DNA of 64,000 nt from Moniliophthora roreri (lineage: Eukaryota > Basidiomycota > Agaricomycetes > Agaricales > Marasmiaceae): positions 1 to 64,000 of the forward strand of contig LATX02000248.1 of NCBI GenBank assembly GCA_001466705.2, given 5' to 3'. The notes under the pieces were generated by a model. The model searched no databases. It was given only the letters and a program-made list of their open reading frames with translations, and was not told the DNA's origin. Shown piece by piece: positions 53,736-64,000 of the stretch; position 1 is the first letter of the stretch, and each line of letters begins with the position of its first letter. Made by a program: the position numbers and the translations under genes.

Positions 53736-55444
53736 CTAAGAACCGTTCTGCTCGAGACTTGAATTGGAATCCCTCTGCAAAAGATTTCAAGGAAATCTCC
53801 TTCATACGCTCCTCTAAGCCAGAAGCCTGAAATGCATCGGTTTGAGTACACAGGCCTTGCGAATCAAAAAAAAAAAAAGTAACACACCTGGAACTCCTCC
53901 TTTGTCAAGTTGGGATCATTCTCCAGAATCTGGAATATTTCTTCAAATACAGGCGCGTTCTGCGAAAAAGCAAGTCAACTGGGCAATTAACATGGAGCAT
54001 AAAGTTTTCCTTGCCTCGTAAAACACATCATTATAGGATTCTGGGTGACGGTGAACAAAGATGAGATAACCAGACAGGCTGCGAAGTTGTCCAACCCTAT
54101 CCACAAGATTTTCCTTCACGATGCACGTTGACACGTCAAGATCTTCCAACGCAGAAATCCGGTCGACATCAGATGCTTCTGAAAAGCATTCGATATGTAA
54201 CGTCTGTAATCGAGGGAGCGATTTCGCTGCTTTGAGAATTGCTCCAAGGGGCCGGAAGCAGTAGCTTCTTGACGGCCCTGGTATCCTACTGAACAATACG
54301 CTGAGGTGTTCAAGGTTGGGCACCAACGGAGACCCTGAGTTGGACGCCATCTGGTCAAACAGCCAGCTGAAAACCGGTCCTCTAATAATAAGCCTCGATG
54401 CTTGCGTGGCCATGCGAAGTAGACGTCCAATGGAGACATCTTCTGGGCTCACGATATTGAGCTCAACTGTTCGGAGCGTGCATCCCGACCGTTGCACCAT
54501 CTCCACGACAGTGTCAAGGGTATCCCAGATCTCAATCCTATGAATCGCCAGATACGTCAAATTAGGAAGAATGAGATACGTGGCTAAAAACCAGCCAGCA
54601 TCTTCGCGATCTCCCTCTATCGGTATTTGCAATTTCCTAAGAGATTTGAGTTCGATTGGGGCAATGCGCTGCCCTACACGATCGGAGAAGCCGGCTTCCC
54701 ACACAGCGAGTGTCTCGAGCTGATTGCATTGCTGAAGGACAGCTAGAATACTCCGCTGGCTATAGCTAGCTACCTCCAGATATGTGAGACGTGTCCATAC
54801 AGAAGGGTCTCCGCCTTCCCAAAACACGAATGACTCCTCGTGCAGAAGGCTGAGCGCGTGTAGTTGAGGTGCATGTTGTTGAATGGCGCCAAAAAGCATC
54901 CTATTGTACCCGGACGGGCTGACGTTTAATTCCTCGAGGGCAGGAAATGTCGGAGTTCCATAACGACTGATGAAATCGCCTCCGGCGAGCTCGTTGAGGG
55001 TGCGATTGAGCGTCAAACTCTTCCATCGTGTATGTGTTGGCATAAGGATATCGTAAAGACGTTGGAGAGGATTTATTGGTCCATGTGTGTGTGATATCGA
55101 GACGTGTAGTAGATGTCCTGCTGATCACTCCAAGGCGGAGGAAAGCATTGTAGGAGAGTTTATGGGTTTGGGGTTGGATACGCCAATTCTGTAAGTTATG
55201 GGGCGTAAGCTTGCTATGCCATATCCATCTATGCGTATGGATGTCCATAGTTCTGGTGTATTGATGGCCACTTCACGCCAGTATCTGCAAAGGTTTTAGT
55301 CTATTTCAGTACTCTTATATTTGAATCAACGTACCGAGAAACGTGACTCAGAGTCCAAGGGGTCCCTGAAGGGCACAAGGTGGTGTTCTCGTGTGGACAG
55401 AGAAGGAAGATATGGCCGAGAATTTCTGGTGGAAGTCGTAACAT
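53736..55444 (-). pseudogene. F-box/LRR-like protein paralogue 1 with premature stop
   Basis: Exons on the minus strand: 55,444-55,335, 55,284-54,015, 53,959-53,888 and 53,774-53,736. Exon 1 holds the F-box-like motif (LPPEILGHIFLLCPHE ... TPWTLSHVSRYW across the intron). The body has leucine-rich segments (LNRTLNEL, LEELNVSP, LETLAVWEAGF, LRKLQIPIEG, LPNLTYLAI, LRTVELNI, LPRLQTLHIEC). A TGA at 55,125-55,127 replaces the Trp of ALEWSAG in paralogue 2, about 90 codons in. The intron at 54,014-53,960 starts with GC (GCAAGG) where paralogue 2 has GT. Everything else stays in frame, so the damage is recent; translation from ATG 55,043 without F-box is possible. F-box proteins normally link substrates to SCF ubiquitin ligases. 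Confidence 0.75.
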
Positions 55445-56691
55445 GGGAGAACGGAGTCAACAAGAGGCTTTTGAGTTTCTCACGGCGAACTGACTTGGGT
55501 TGTTCACATGGTTTCGAAACTCGTCTCTCTTCAAGTTCCTTGTCACCCTCGACGGTATGATTCCCGCCATTTAGTTGCGCTTGGTATTGAAGTCCTTCCC
55601 GTACGTACTTGCTTGACCTACATCAATTGTAGTGAAGACTCGGGCAGCCGCTGCAGTCGGGCTTAGCAACCATTGCTTTCGGCCTCTAATCCCGGGCCGA
55701 GGCACACCACCTGTACAGTGCAATTCTGCAAGGCATCTTTATGTACGACGACGATGAAGGAAGCGTTTGGGGATCAACACTATTCACGTCCAAGCCATTA
55801 CGTGACACCCAGATATGATACTTCTCAATAACGCTATTCGGTATCGAGCGCTGCGTCGACTTGGTTCTCTGCGGGAAATGATGGTGCTTGCAGGATGACT
55901 TCCGGGAAGTTGTATGACGTGGCTAATCGCTTGTCAGGCTGACTGAGCCGATAATAAGGCTACGGATTTCGGGCAAGAGCGTCTGGTACGTGATAAGTTA
56001 TAGAGTATGAAAATGTTGACGGCCATAATGGTTGGTGCTAAACTTGTTTTTTTTTATCGTTTAAGACTTGATCTTATTCTTGGTAGACAATAGTCATCTC
56101 AGCGCTCCTTTGAAACGAAGGCTGCACGGCATCGACTCTACACTCGTCCATTACTTCGCGAAGCCCAATTGATAATTCCTCGATTCCATGGTGTTCAAAC
56201 ATTGAACCAAATCAAAGAGAGTAGTTCTAATGGGCTTGAGATCCAACCTCTTCGCCGTTGATGATTCACTCAGCTACATTCTTTTTCAATCCGTATTTCT
56301 CCGAGAAGCACTGTTCGACTCGATGGGCGCGATGTGAACACGAAATATTACAGAATTACTTGTGCCTTCTGCCGCTCGATACCTTGGCCATATCATTAGC
56401 AAGGATAATGGCCTTTTAGACCAGTCAATTTATCCCCCGATGAAGAATGGATTAAAGGTATGCAAGAATCAGAATGAATGTCGCTTCAGTGCTTTCAAAT
56501 CTCATTCCTCAAGCTTCTCGGCCCAAAAGAGCGAAGTATTATCTCGTCTCCGATCGTGGCCGGGATTATATCTCCTCGCAGGACGCTTTGAATCAGGTTG
56601 AACGGAGGCCTCGAGAGTATAATGGTCAACTTCTTACACCACGAAACCCAGCATTCTGCTACTTCACTCTCGATACACACTCGTTTCCATC
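55445..56691. other. Intergenic, nothing supportable
   Basis: Between the F-box gene and the nuclease-like gene I see no frame with family resemblance. The first ~120 bases repeat upstream sequence of the other F-box paralogue (around 59,512-59,560). Confidence 0.35.
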
Positions 56692-57623
56692 ATGACGAAC
56701 ACTGGCCGTCCTCGGATCTTTGCTCTTGCGTCCTATCTCATCGCGGCTGTTTCGGGTGCCCCTGTCACCTTCCACTGTAACAGTGTAACTGGCGAGTATC
56801 TCGTGTTCTTAGAGATCTGTTTTGAGACTCATCAGACTTACAGAGACTTGCAACAACATGGTATGATTGCTCTTTTGGCAAGAGTTGTGAATATATCTTC
56901 ACTTTAGTACCCGTTCACAGTATTATGCATCCAGCCGTCGTGTCTATTTCCCAATGCACTATGATCTGGACACCAGTCATCGGAATCATCGTAGGCAAGC
57001 GGCAGGCTGTTATCCGTTGCTAAATTCTCTCCACATACTTGCGGCGAGTATCCGTTTGCCAGCACCTACGGGACTGGTGCCAACCGTGGGTGGTACTCTG
57101 GTACGGGTACTTCGACTCGCTGCGTCAGTAGAAGCGATTGCAGCTGCCAACGGTAAGTACGGGATTTCATCATTGCACGGACACATCATTGATCGTTTCT
57201 GCATAGGTCAAGGCGGCGCCTTAAGCTCTTTCTACCAATCCTTTGGTCGTGCCGATGGTACTCAGGTGGACGTCGTCATCAGGAGACTGCTCCAACACGG
57301 TTGCACTCTAGTACCAGAATGACAATATGGCACCTGATGGAATCCAGTGGCGCGGAAGGCCACCCGTCAGACGTGCTGATAATGTCACTGTTTACGAGTA
57401 TAGGACTGCTGTCAATCGTACCATTCGTTCGATAACCGGCCCACTTGAAATTGGGTCCGTTTGTCCCAACCAAGAGTGGCAGAACAATCTGAAAGTGAAG
57501 GCTATGCTGGCCCGACGACAGGACGATGATGACTGCACTAGTAGTAAAACTCAGATGGAGGCTGCTGGTATGTTGGAGAAGGACGAGTTAGGTGCTACCG
57601 ACAAAATTGTCGAGCAACTCTAA
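56692..57623 (+). pseudogene. Secreted NucA/NucB-like nuclease gene with apparent compensating frameshifts
   Basis: ATG 56,692 opens a signal peptide (PRIFALASYLIAAVSG) followed by VTFHC. A GTGTAACTGG...TTACAG intron (about 56,785-56,840) restores FHCNKTCNNM. A second intron (GTATGA...CTTTAG, about 56,862-56,908) leads to YYASSRRVYFPMHYDLD and RRQAAGC. The signature TCGEYPFAST (about 57,038-57,068; family consensus CDEYPFAS) is then in a different frame, and SVEAIAAANGQGGALSSFY (spliced across GTAAGT...GCATAG, 57,153-57,209) is back in the first frame. This matches the DNase NucA/NucB family of extracellular nucleases common in fungi. The long frame through 57,322 therefore hides a shifted catalytic motif. 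The frame 57,327-57,623 may be the C-terminus after another break. Sequencing error is possible. Confidence 0.5.
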
Positions 57624-57742
57624 ATGCCATCGCAATCTTCGCCATCGAATGGTGTGGAATACATCTCTACAAGTTACGACCCTCGTTTCTTTCTTTACCT
57701 CTGTATAAGAGATACTCCAGTATATGTACGAATGCAAATCGT

Positions 57743-59511
57743 TTAGTTTATCCCCTCTCCTTTGTAAAGGAAACGTCCTCGAAAACGTGGTTCAACTCCA
57801 ACGTGCCAACAACCGTTCGGCTCGAGCCTTGAATTGGGATCCCTCTGTAAATGATTTTGAGGATATCTCCATCATAAGCTGGAATCCATCGGCTTGAACA
57901 CACAGTCCCTGCTCATCGGAAGAAGCAACTCACCTGAAGTTCCTCTTTCGTCAAGTCGGGATCATTTTCCAGAATTTGGAGCATTTGATCCAAGATTGGT
58001 GCGTTCTGTAACAAGGAATTCAACTGGGAGATTACTATCAAACATACTGGTTTCCATACCTCGTGAACCTCGTCATAATAGAGGGCTTGCGGGTCAGATG
58101 AAACAAGGCTGAGATGGTGCAATAGAGTACGGAGTATGAAGCTCCTACTGCCTATAAATGATTGCGGGCTAATCTTCACGATGTACGTTGACAGGTGAAG
58201 GCCTTCCAATGCAGGAATCCAGTCGACATCAGATGCTTCCTCCGAGCATTCGACATGTAAGGTTTGTAACCGAGGAAGTGACTTCGCTGCTTTGAGAATT
58301 GCTCCAAGGGGCCGGGAGTAGCAACCTCTTGATAATACTGGTATCCCACCGAATAACACACTGAGGTGTTCAAGATTGGGCACCAACGGAGACCCCGAGT
58401 TAGATGCCATCTGATCAAATAGCCAGCTGAGAACTGGTCCCCTGAGAATAAGCCTCGATGCTTGGGGGGTCATGCGAAGTAGGCGTCCAATGGAAACATC
58501 CTTTGGACTGTTGATATTGAGCTCAAGTGTTCGGAGCGTGCATCCCGAGCGTTGCACCATCTCCATAACAGTGTCAAGGGTACCCCAGACCTCAATATCG
58601 CGAACTGCCAGATACGTCAAATTAGGAAGAATGAGATACGAGGGTAGAGCCCAGCCAGCATCTTCGCGTCCTCCCATTATTGGTATCTGTAATCTCCTCA
58701 GAGATCTGAGTTCGATTGGGGCAATGCGCTGCCCTACACGATCGGAGAAGCCGGCGTCCCGCACAACGAGTGTCTCGAGCCGATTGCATTGCTGAAGAAC
58801 AGCTAGAACACTCTGCTGAGTATAACGGGTCACCTCCAAACATGTGAGGCGCTTCCATAGAGAAGGGTCACAACCTTCCCAAAAGATGGACAGCTCGCCG
58901 CGGAGGCACACCGCATTTAGCTGAGGTGCATGTCGCTGAATGGCATTGAAAAGGATTACATCGTACGGCATGACGTTCAACTCCTCGAGACCAGGAAATG
59001 TCGGAGCCCCATAACGACCAAGGAAATTGCTTCCGAATAGCTCGTCGAGGGTACAGCTGAGCTTCAAACTCTTCCATCGTGTACAGGTTGGCATAAGGAG
59101 ATCGTACAGACATTGATAGAACTCGATCGATCCGTGGACGTGTGATACTATCCAGACGTGTAGCGGAAGTCCTGCTGACCACTCCAAGGCGGAGGAAAGC
59201 ATTGTAAGGGAGTTTATGGGTTTGGGTTTGGATGCGCCATTACTGTCAGTTCTGGGGCGTAAGCCTGTTATGCCATACCCATCTATGCGTATGGATGTCC
59301 ATAGCTCTGGTGTATTAATGGCCACTTCACGCCAGTATCTGTAATAGTTGAGTTAATCTGATTCAGTACTGAATCAGACTCTTACATTTAAATTAACATA
59401 CCGAGAAACGTGACTCAGAGTCCAAGGTGTCCCTGAAGGGCACAAGGTAGTGTTCTCGTGAGGACAGAGAAGGAAGATATGGCCGAGAATTTCTGGTGGA
59501 AGTCGTAACAT
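57743..59511 (-). CDS. F-box/LRR-like protein paralogue 2 (intact)
   Basis: Exons on the minus strand: 59,511-59,402, 59,338-58,060, 58,005-57,934 and 57,844-57,743, giving about 520 aa. Exon 1 encodes MLRLPPEILGHIFLLCPHE, an F-box-like start, continued across the intron by HVSRYWREVAINTPELW, the usual agaricomycete F-box end. A series of Leu-rich segments follows (LSCTLDEL, LEELNVMP, LETLVVRDAGF, LRRLQIPIMG, LPNLTYLAV, LRTLELNI, LPRLQTLHVEC), then NAPILDQMLQILENDPDLTKEELQ. The 54-nt intron 58,059-58,006 is a multiple of three without stop, so it can be mistaken for coding. It is close to paralogue 1, including flanks, so the pair arose by tandem duplication with the nuclease gene between them. 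Predicted SCF substrate adaptor; target unknown. Confidence 0.8.
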
Positions 59512-59672
59512 GGGGGAACGGAGTCAACACGACGCTTTTGAGTTTCTCACGGCGGTAACGACGTCACTGACGTCGATGTTATAGATTCGCCTTTCTTCGC
59601 TAGATACTTTACATAGATACAAATACATATTCTCCGTCTACATATCTTTATTCCAATATTCTGCCAACTTAT

Positions 59673-61094
59673 TCAAACCTCACGGAACCTAACAGCCATC
59701 TTGACATAGTTATTATATATCTCCCCCTCCTTTAATAACCCTTTGCCTTCCTTGATCTCTCCGTTGTCCCAGAGAGGGTCATGGAATTCCAAGAACGCCG
59801 CAGCTGTATCACAGACAGTGAGGCAATGAAAAGAGATTGCAAGGAAGGATACGTACTGCCAGGCTCATAGCCATCTCCAAAGGAGCCAGAACCGCCGTGG
59901 ATTCTCTTGCGAGCAGAACTAGAGACAGTCGAAAGGGTATTACTATAAAACATTCCGCCTCCCTCTGCGTTCTCGAATTAGCATTCATGAATGAATAGAG
60001 AGTGTAATAAACGAACGCACGATTCGTATCGAACGTCAACCTGATACCACTTGCTTCCGACGCGAGCTCAGTGACCGCGTCAGAGGGAGAGACGGCTCCA
60101 GGTGCGAGGAGATCCTTGAGTAGGTCGGACGTAGAAAGCGAAGATGCTTCAAAGACCTTTGGTTGTTTGATCGTTTGGTCTGAGAATAGGTAGTAGTCGT
60201 CTACCAAGGAGTCAGGATACGCCAAGGAACTCAGAGACAGTGCGCACTGTACCCACCGTAACCTGCTTCGGGATACCCATCTCCAATCTTCTTTCCCTTG
60301 CTATGATCGTGTTCAGTGGGTACATTGGAGACACCGATACGAAGCGAATCAGCGTCTCGGTCAACCAGACGATCGGCTTTCATAAGTAGTGTGTGGTTCT
60401 TGACACTGAGTTCTTTCGAGGGTAGGGAGGCGGTGAGATTGAACCCCCAGTGCTACAGTACATCGTTAGCGGTTTTACTGTGAGCGACAGCCATAGTACA
60501 CACCTGAGTCAAATTAATTGGCGTAACCTTCCCCGCAACCAGCTTCGCACGATACACATAAACCAAGCTTCCCAAATCAAACTCCTTCCCTTGAGCTGAC
60601 TCATACTTCCTCTCCTGTTCTGGTGGTCCAATGACGGAAACCAGAACTTCAATGAGCAATGTTCCAGGGTATCCTTGGTCACCATCAGGTGAAGTGTAAC
60701 TGAAGAACTGCGCTCCGGACGAAGGGACAGAAGCCACTTCAGCATCGGAGAACAACGTCGGCTTGTCGATAACCTTCCATTCAACGCTATCGTACCCTGT
60801 CGGCCCACCATGTAAACTAACTCGGGGATTCTCATTCGCCTTGGCTTCGAAAACAACTCCTTCAGCAATCTCGTGTTTCCCGACCGGAATACGATTGGCG
60901 TATCTTCCGATAATGGTATTGGTGTATTTCATCTTGAGATGACCCTGAGGATCCTCAGGACCAACGAGGACATCGTGCGTGCGACCAGAGACTTGAAGAA
61001 GAAGGCGGTGGAAGGTCAACCCATGTGGAAGGACTTCGAGGGCTAATGACGGGGTAAGAGAGGGGGTTGTCAGTAGAATTGGGTTGAATGCCAT
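59673..61094 (-). CDS. Aldose 1-epimerase (galactose mutarotase) family protein
   Basis: Five exons on the minus strand: 61,094-60,504, 60,452-60,257, 60,200-60,021, 59,964-59,857 and 59,803-59,673, all GT-AG, giving about 401 aa. Visible family motifs are NTIIGRYANRIP, LHGGPTGYD (first active-site His), LTQHWGFNLTAS across intron 1 (second His), GYDDYYLF across intron 2, FDTNQGGGMFYS across intron 3, and FLEFHDPLWD (position of the catalytic Glu) across intron 4. The end is LLKEGEIYNNYV. The enzyme interconverts alpha and beta anomers of hexoses such as galactose and glucose. No signal peptide is evident, so it is probably cytosolic. Length is slightly above bacterial GalM (about 340-350). 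Start ATG 61,094 gives the expected MAFNPILL beginning. Confidence 0.88.
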
Positions 61095-61412
61095 GACGGT
61101 ACTCGCACAGGTCTTGTGGTGTTATCGATGAAGTTTAAGTAGTCTTGTGTCGGATGATGTATATGATATGATAATGGCGGTCCGACATGACTAGTTCAGC
61201 CGATGTTCTTGCGGGAGGAACATGGTGGCGGGACTGGGTTGATGGCGTCAACGCACGACAACGTCATGCTCAGACTGCTTTTTTTAAAACGGTGTTTCAT
61301 AGTTATGTAGTATAGACGTGTGCATAGAGATCCAATACAGTACAAGCAGATATGATCCCTTCGTTCCCAAGGAAAGATACTGAACTCATCCAACAGGACA
61401 GACTGTGAGCAG
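61095..61412. other. Intergenic region between convergent-order genes
   Basis: It holds the promoter of the epimerase gene and the 3' end of the next gene; the frame at 61,196-61,412 shows no family resemblance. Nothing else seen. Confidence 0.3.
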
Positions 61413-63211
61413 TCAGACGCGCTTCTGCTTCTTCTTCTTTGGTCGGCCATGCGAGCTAGAGGAACCTCCTGCCGCTTTGGCAGAGATAGAATCATCTTCG
61501 CGTTGGCGTTTGGCCTCAGATTGAGGCTCTGCTTTCGGTACTGTAATTGGTGTGGTAGTCGTGACAGCATGGTAGAGCTCCCTTTCGAAGCCTACGCACT
61601 GCAGTCCGATGAACTCGAGTTTGATATCCCCAGACGCCACGAGTTTCCTTATCTCGTCCTCGCGTAACAAGGGCTTCTGAGTCTGTGCACCCACAACTAT
61701 TGGGATTATGTGGTGGAGTTGCTATTCACAACGATGAATGTCGAAGACTACTGATCTAGACGAAAAACAACTTACGAAGCCGAATTCCCGATTGAAGGAA
61801 TTTGTATATCCAACAGACTTAAGGTGTGAATCATTCAGCCGGACGACACGGTACCTTCCTGCGTAGAATACATTCACGGAAGGACTTTGGGCAGTATCCC
61901 GGTCGATGAAAAGTTCGCGTTCCTCGCCATACATTTCGTCCAAGGAAGATAGTAAGCTGAAGTTGTGCTTGGAGTTCTTTTGGGTCTTGGGTGCGATGGT
62001 GATAGCATGTTGCTCATTGACGAAGAAGGTGAGGCCAGGGAAGTATAGGAACTTCTTGAGGTCGCGGGTGCTTGATTACCGTAGCCGTAAATAAACCAAG
62101 CCTGTACAATTCGAGCATTGCGTGGGCTCACCCATTCGCAGAGGAGGCCCACTTGAGAGAGTGCCGATTCAACCGCGATGCCAGAATCGAGATAGTGATA
62201 TTTACTCACAGCGTTATTCAACTTTTCTTCGAAGTCTCGTTCCCATCCCATCTGAAAACAAGAATCCATCTTAATGAACGATACAGCTTTCAAATTGCCC
62301 CGCTGGATTCTGTATCCTTTGAATGCAGGGAGCTCGATCATCTTAGCCTTGAGTTTTTCGCGTCCATTTTGCGGCGGAGCACCGGAAGACTAGAGGGTAG
62401 CGTTGAGTGCATCTGGTTAGCATCATGAATCACCGGAGTTACTCACAGTCTCATTTTGGGTAGTGCCTTCCCGCAACTCTTGAATCGTCTGTGCCAGAAT
62501 TCGGAGTCTGCTCGACGTTCGTGAAGAGGCTTACCTTCTCCGCCTCGGATATCCTTGTCTCGTACTCGGCCAGCTTTTCTTTCATGGTCTCTTCATGTTT
62601 CTGCAGAAAAGCCCGAAGTACAAGCGTTGAGCACAATAAAACGAAACGGTTTCCCTATCAGGCGCCTACATGGTTTTGTGCAATGGAATCCTTAACAATC
62701 TTGAGTTCTGCATGTAATTCCTGAATTTTGTCCTGGAAAAGATGTTCAGGAAGGCGGAAGAGGTTCTTCTGTCCTGGTATTCACTTGACTTCTTCTTAGG
62801 TCCTCGGTCGCATCCTGTACACACGATGAGAATGAGCGGATACGCCAATAGATGTACACACGAGCAAGTCTTTGCGTAGGGCATCCAGCGACTTCATGGC
62901 CGCATTTTCCGCGAACGATTTCTGAAGTAGAGACGTTGAGAAACGTTCTAGATTGCTGATATCTGGCACTCACCGGGACTTGGATATTTATCAATCCCTC
63001 GTCACGTCCTGTACCCTGAAATGCCACCATTGAGACCCACTTCCCGGTGAGGCATGACGAAGTAGCCTACATGGGTAACTTCAACTTGACTCGCACTTCC
63101 CATATGAACACTAGTTCCGGCGGAGTTCCGTTGAGAGATGGTGTTGGGATCGACATCGCTAGAGTCGTCGCTGCTGAGTGATAATACTCGATTCCTTATC
63201 CAGGACGACAT
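61413..63211 (-). CDS. Multi-exon coiled-coil protein, C-terminal domain perhaps DUF6697-like
   Basis: Start ATG 63,211 (MSSWIRNRVLSLSSDDSSDVD). A GTAGGC...TTTCAG intron joins VEVTH to GTGRDEGLINIQVP, and further short introns join KSFAENAAMKSLDALRKDLL, DATEDLRRSQVNTR and KHEETMKEKLAEYETRISEAEKV, a coiled coil. Later exons include MIELPAFKGYRIQRG ... MGWERDFEEKLN ... VGLLCEWVSPRNARI (62,341 down to about 62,100). Then come DLKKFLYFPGLTFFVNEQHAITIAPKTQ and EERELFIDRD ... VFYAGRYRVVRL (62,070-61,770) and an ending KPKKKKQKRV-type basic tail, a likely nuclear signal, with stop at 61,413. The VFYAGRYR segment recalls the fungal DUF6697 region. Exon borders are approximate; function unknown. Confidence 0.55.
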
Positions 63212-64000
63212 TTCTGTGTATTGAGATGCAGAGGATTAGACGGAGCAACGAGGTCGAACTCGGTGGTGGGAGCCGAGAAGATTGTCGATACATCACCTAT
63301 TTTTGGCTCGATGAGGCTTCGATTCCCAGGCATTCCGGTGTTGGATTTGAATCTGCGGAGGCTATCGTTGCAGACTTGTATGGTGTTCTGCTTTGAAATT
63401 CAAGTCAATGTGAACGTTATAGTAGCTTTGGCGGAGGTGGTGGTGAACGGTAAGGGTGCGCTCGCGTGGAATTTGCGTGGCGAGCAACTTCGGTTTGCGC
63501 GATCGGTCACTAGTCTATCCGTCTTGGCTTTCTGCAGCGACCATCCTCGTCCATGGTATACACTTTGTCCTGTTTCCAGCATCATACTCGTACCTCTGCT
63601 GAGGGGCTTATCATTCTTCTTGTTCCTCGCGCTTCTTGATGTCATAGGAAGACGGGAAGAATGCATCATTATTGAATGACAATAGCAGCGGCGCGCTACG
63701 GCCATATGGCTTCCCCGCGAAATAGGAAAGGAAGAATGAACAAACCTGCTATGGACTAGGAGGTCGCAACGCGGGAACTGATCAACAACAAACAATTTAG
63801 GGCTCCATGCACCCCATGACTTTTGCTCATAACCTAATGGCCTAATGGCAATAAAAAAGGCATGCAATAAAAAAAGCATGACGTTCTTCACTCTGCCTTT
63901 GACTGTCTTCTCTCCAAGCACTGACAGGAAGGTTTTTTGCTATGGGGGTGAGTTTCCCGTCCTTGTCCTATGTTGGTGGCAAGACTAACTTCGATCTCGT
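63212..64000. other. Upstream region to window end, no gene supported
   Basis: Overlapping plus (63,221-63,679) and minus (63,921-63,400) frames are both long but neither shows a domain, and they lie antisense to one another. The upstream half probably includes the promoter of the 61.4-63.2 kb gene. Confidence 0.3.

Noticed and set aside
58006..58059. In-frame segment VWKPVCLIVISQLNSLLQ as part of the F-box protein
   Set aside because: It has GT...AG ends, equals a 54-nt intron, and removal aligns both paralogues (NAPI/NAPV directly after the Glu).
63400..63921. 174-codon minus-strand ORF at the window end
   Set aside because: No domain, atypical composition, an equally long plus-strand frame over the same bases, and no upstream context in the window.
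1..64000. CRISPR array, toxin-antitoxin, phage or bacterial defence system
   Set aside because: Genes have spliceosomal introns and all repeats are LTR, foldback or tandem duplications; no spacer-repeat pattern or prokaryotic gene organisation is present.

Overview
This looks like nuclear DNA of a filamentous basidiomycete, most likely an agaricomycete. The reasons are short introns (about 47-65 nt, GT-AG), an F-box/LRR gene pair of the agaricomycete type, a KDZ-transposase CxC2 domain remnant, and Tf1/sushi-like chromodomain Ty3/gypsy elements. I see no CRISPR array, bacterial operon, rRNA or confident tRNA.

Layout. Bases 1 to about 46,740 are a nested transposon graveyard. Chromodomain gypsy family: element A (minus strand, 161-3691, truncated) is interrupted by the younger, CpG-rich element B (plus, 3692-9256, broken by assembly Ns). 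Element C (minus, about 19,390-30,155) carries three later insertions. Element E (minus, 32,909-43,310) is a complete insertion with matching LTRs and a GCATC target-site duplication; inside it lie a solo LTR, a truncated element of another gypsy family (G) and a 1.6 kb repeat. Between B and C are a pair of ~1.35 kb LTR-like repeats, a KDZ remnant, a decayed gag of yet another element (D) and a 2.3 kb foldback element. From 43.3 to 46.7 kb the DNA is AT-rich with no gene I can support.

From about 46.74 kb base composition changes abruptly to CpG-containing host sequence. In order: a multi-exon unknown gene (47.3-50.5 kb, minus), a broken GNAT copy (50.9-51.2 kb), an intact GNAT acetyltransferase (52.8-53.4 kb, plus), a damaged F-box paralogue (53.7-55.4 kb, minus), a secreted NucA/NucB-like nuclease gene with apparent compensating frameshifts (56.7-57.6 kb, plus), an intact F-box paralogue (57.7-59.5 kb, minus), an aldose 1-epimerase (59.7-61.1 kb, minus) and a coiled-coil unknown protein (61.4-63.2 kb, minus).

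The most interesting biology is in the chromodomain gypsy family. (i) Every LTR examined carries an 11-nt word about 32-34 nt after a TATA box that is the exact reverse complement of the primer-binding site two bases past the LTR, the signature of Tf1-type self-priming. (ii) All its members carry an extra ORF between the chromodomain and the 3' LTR. In the best copy it begins 4 nt after the pol stop, encodes an RGG-rich protein with two zinc knuckles, and overlaps a second long frame whose protein is also recognisable in a diverged copy. I know of no described family for this ORF. Old copies are riddled with C-to-T/G-to-A stops while element B keeps its CpGs.

Single N bases at 5058, 5688, 8458, 9154, 11254 and 32108 are assembly joins; the one at 32108 sits between two identical 529-bp copies, so some structure near them is artefactual.
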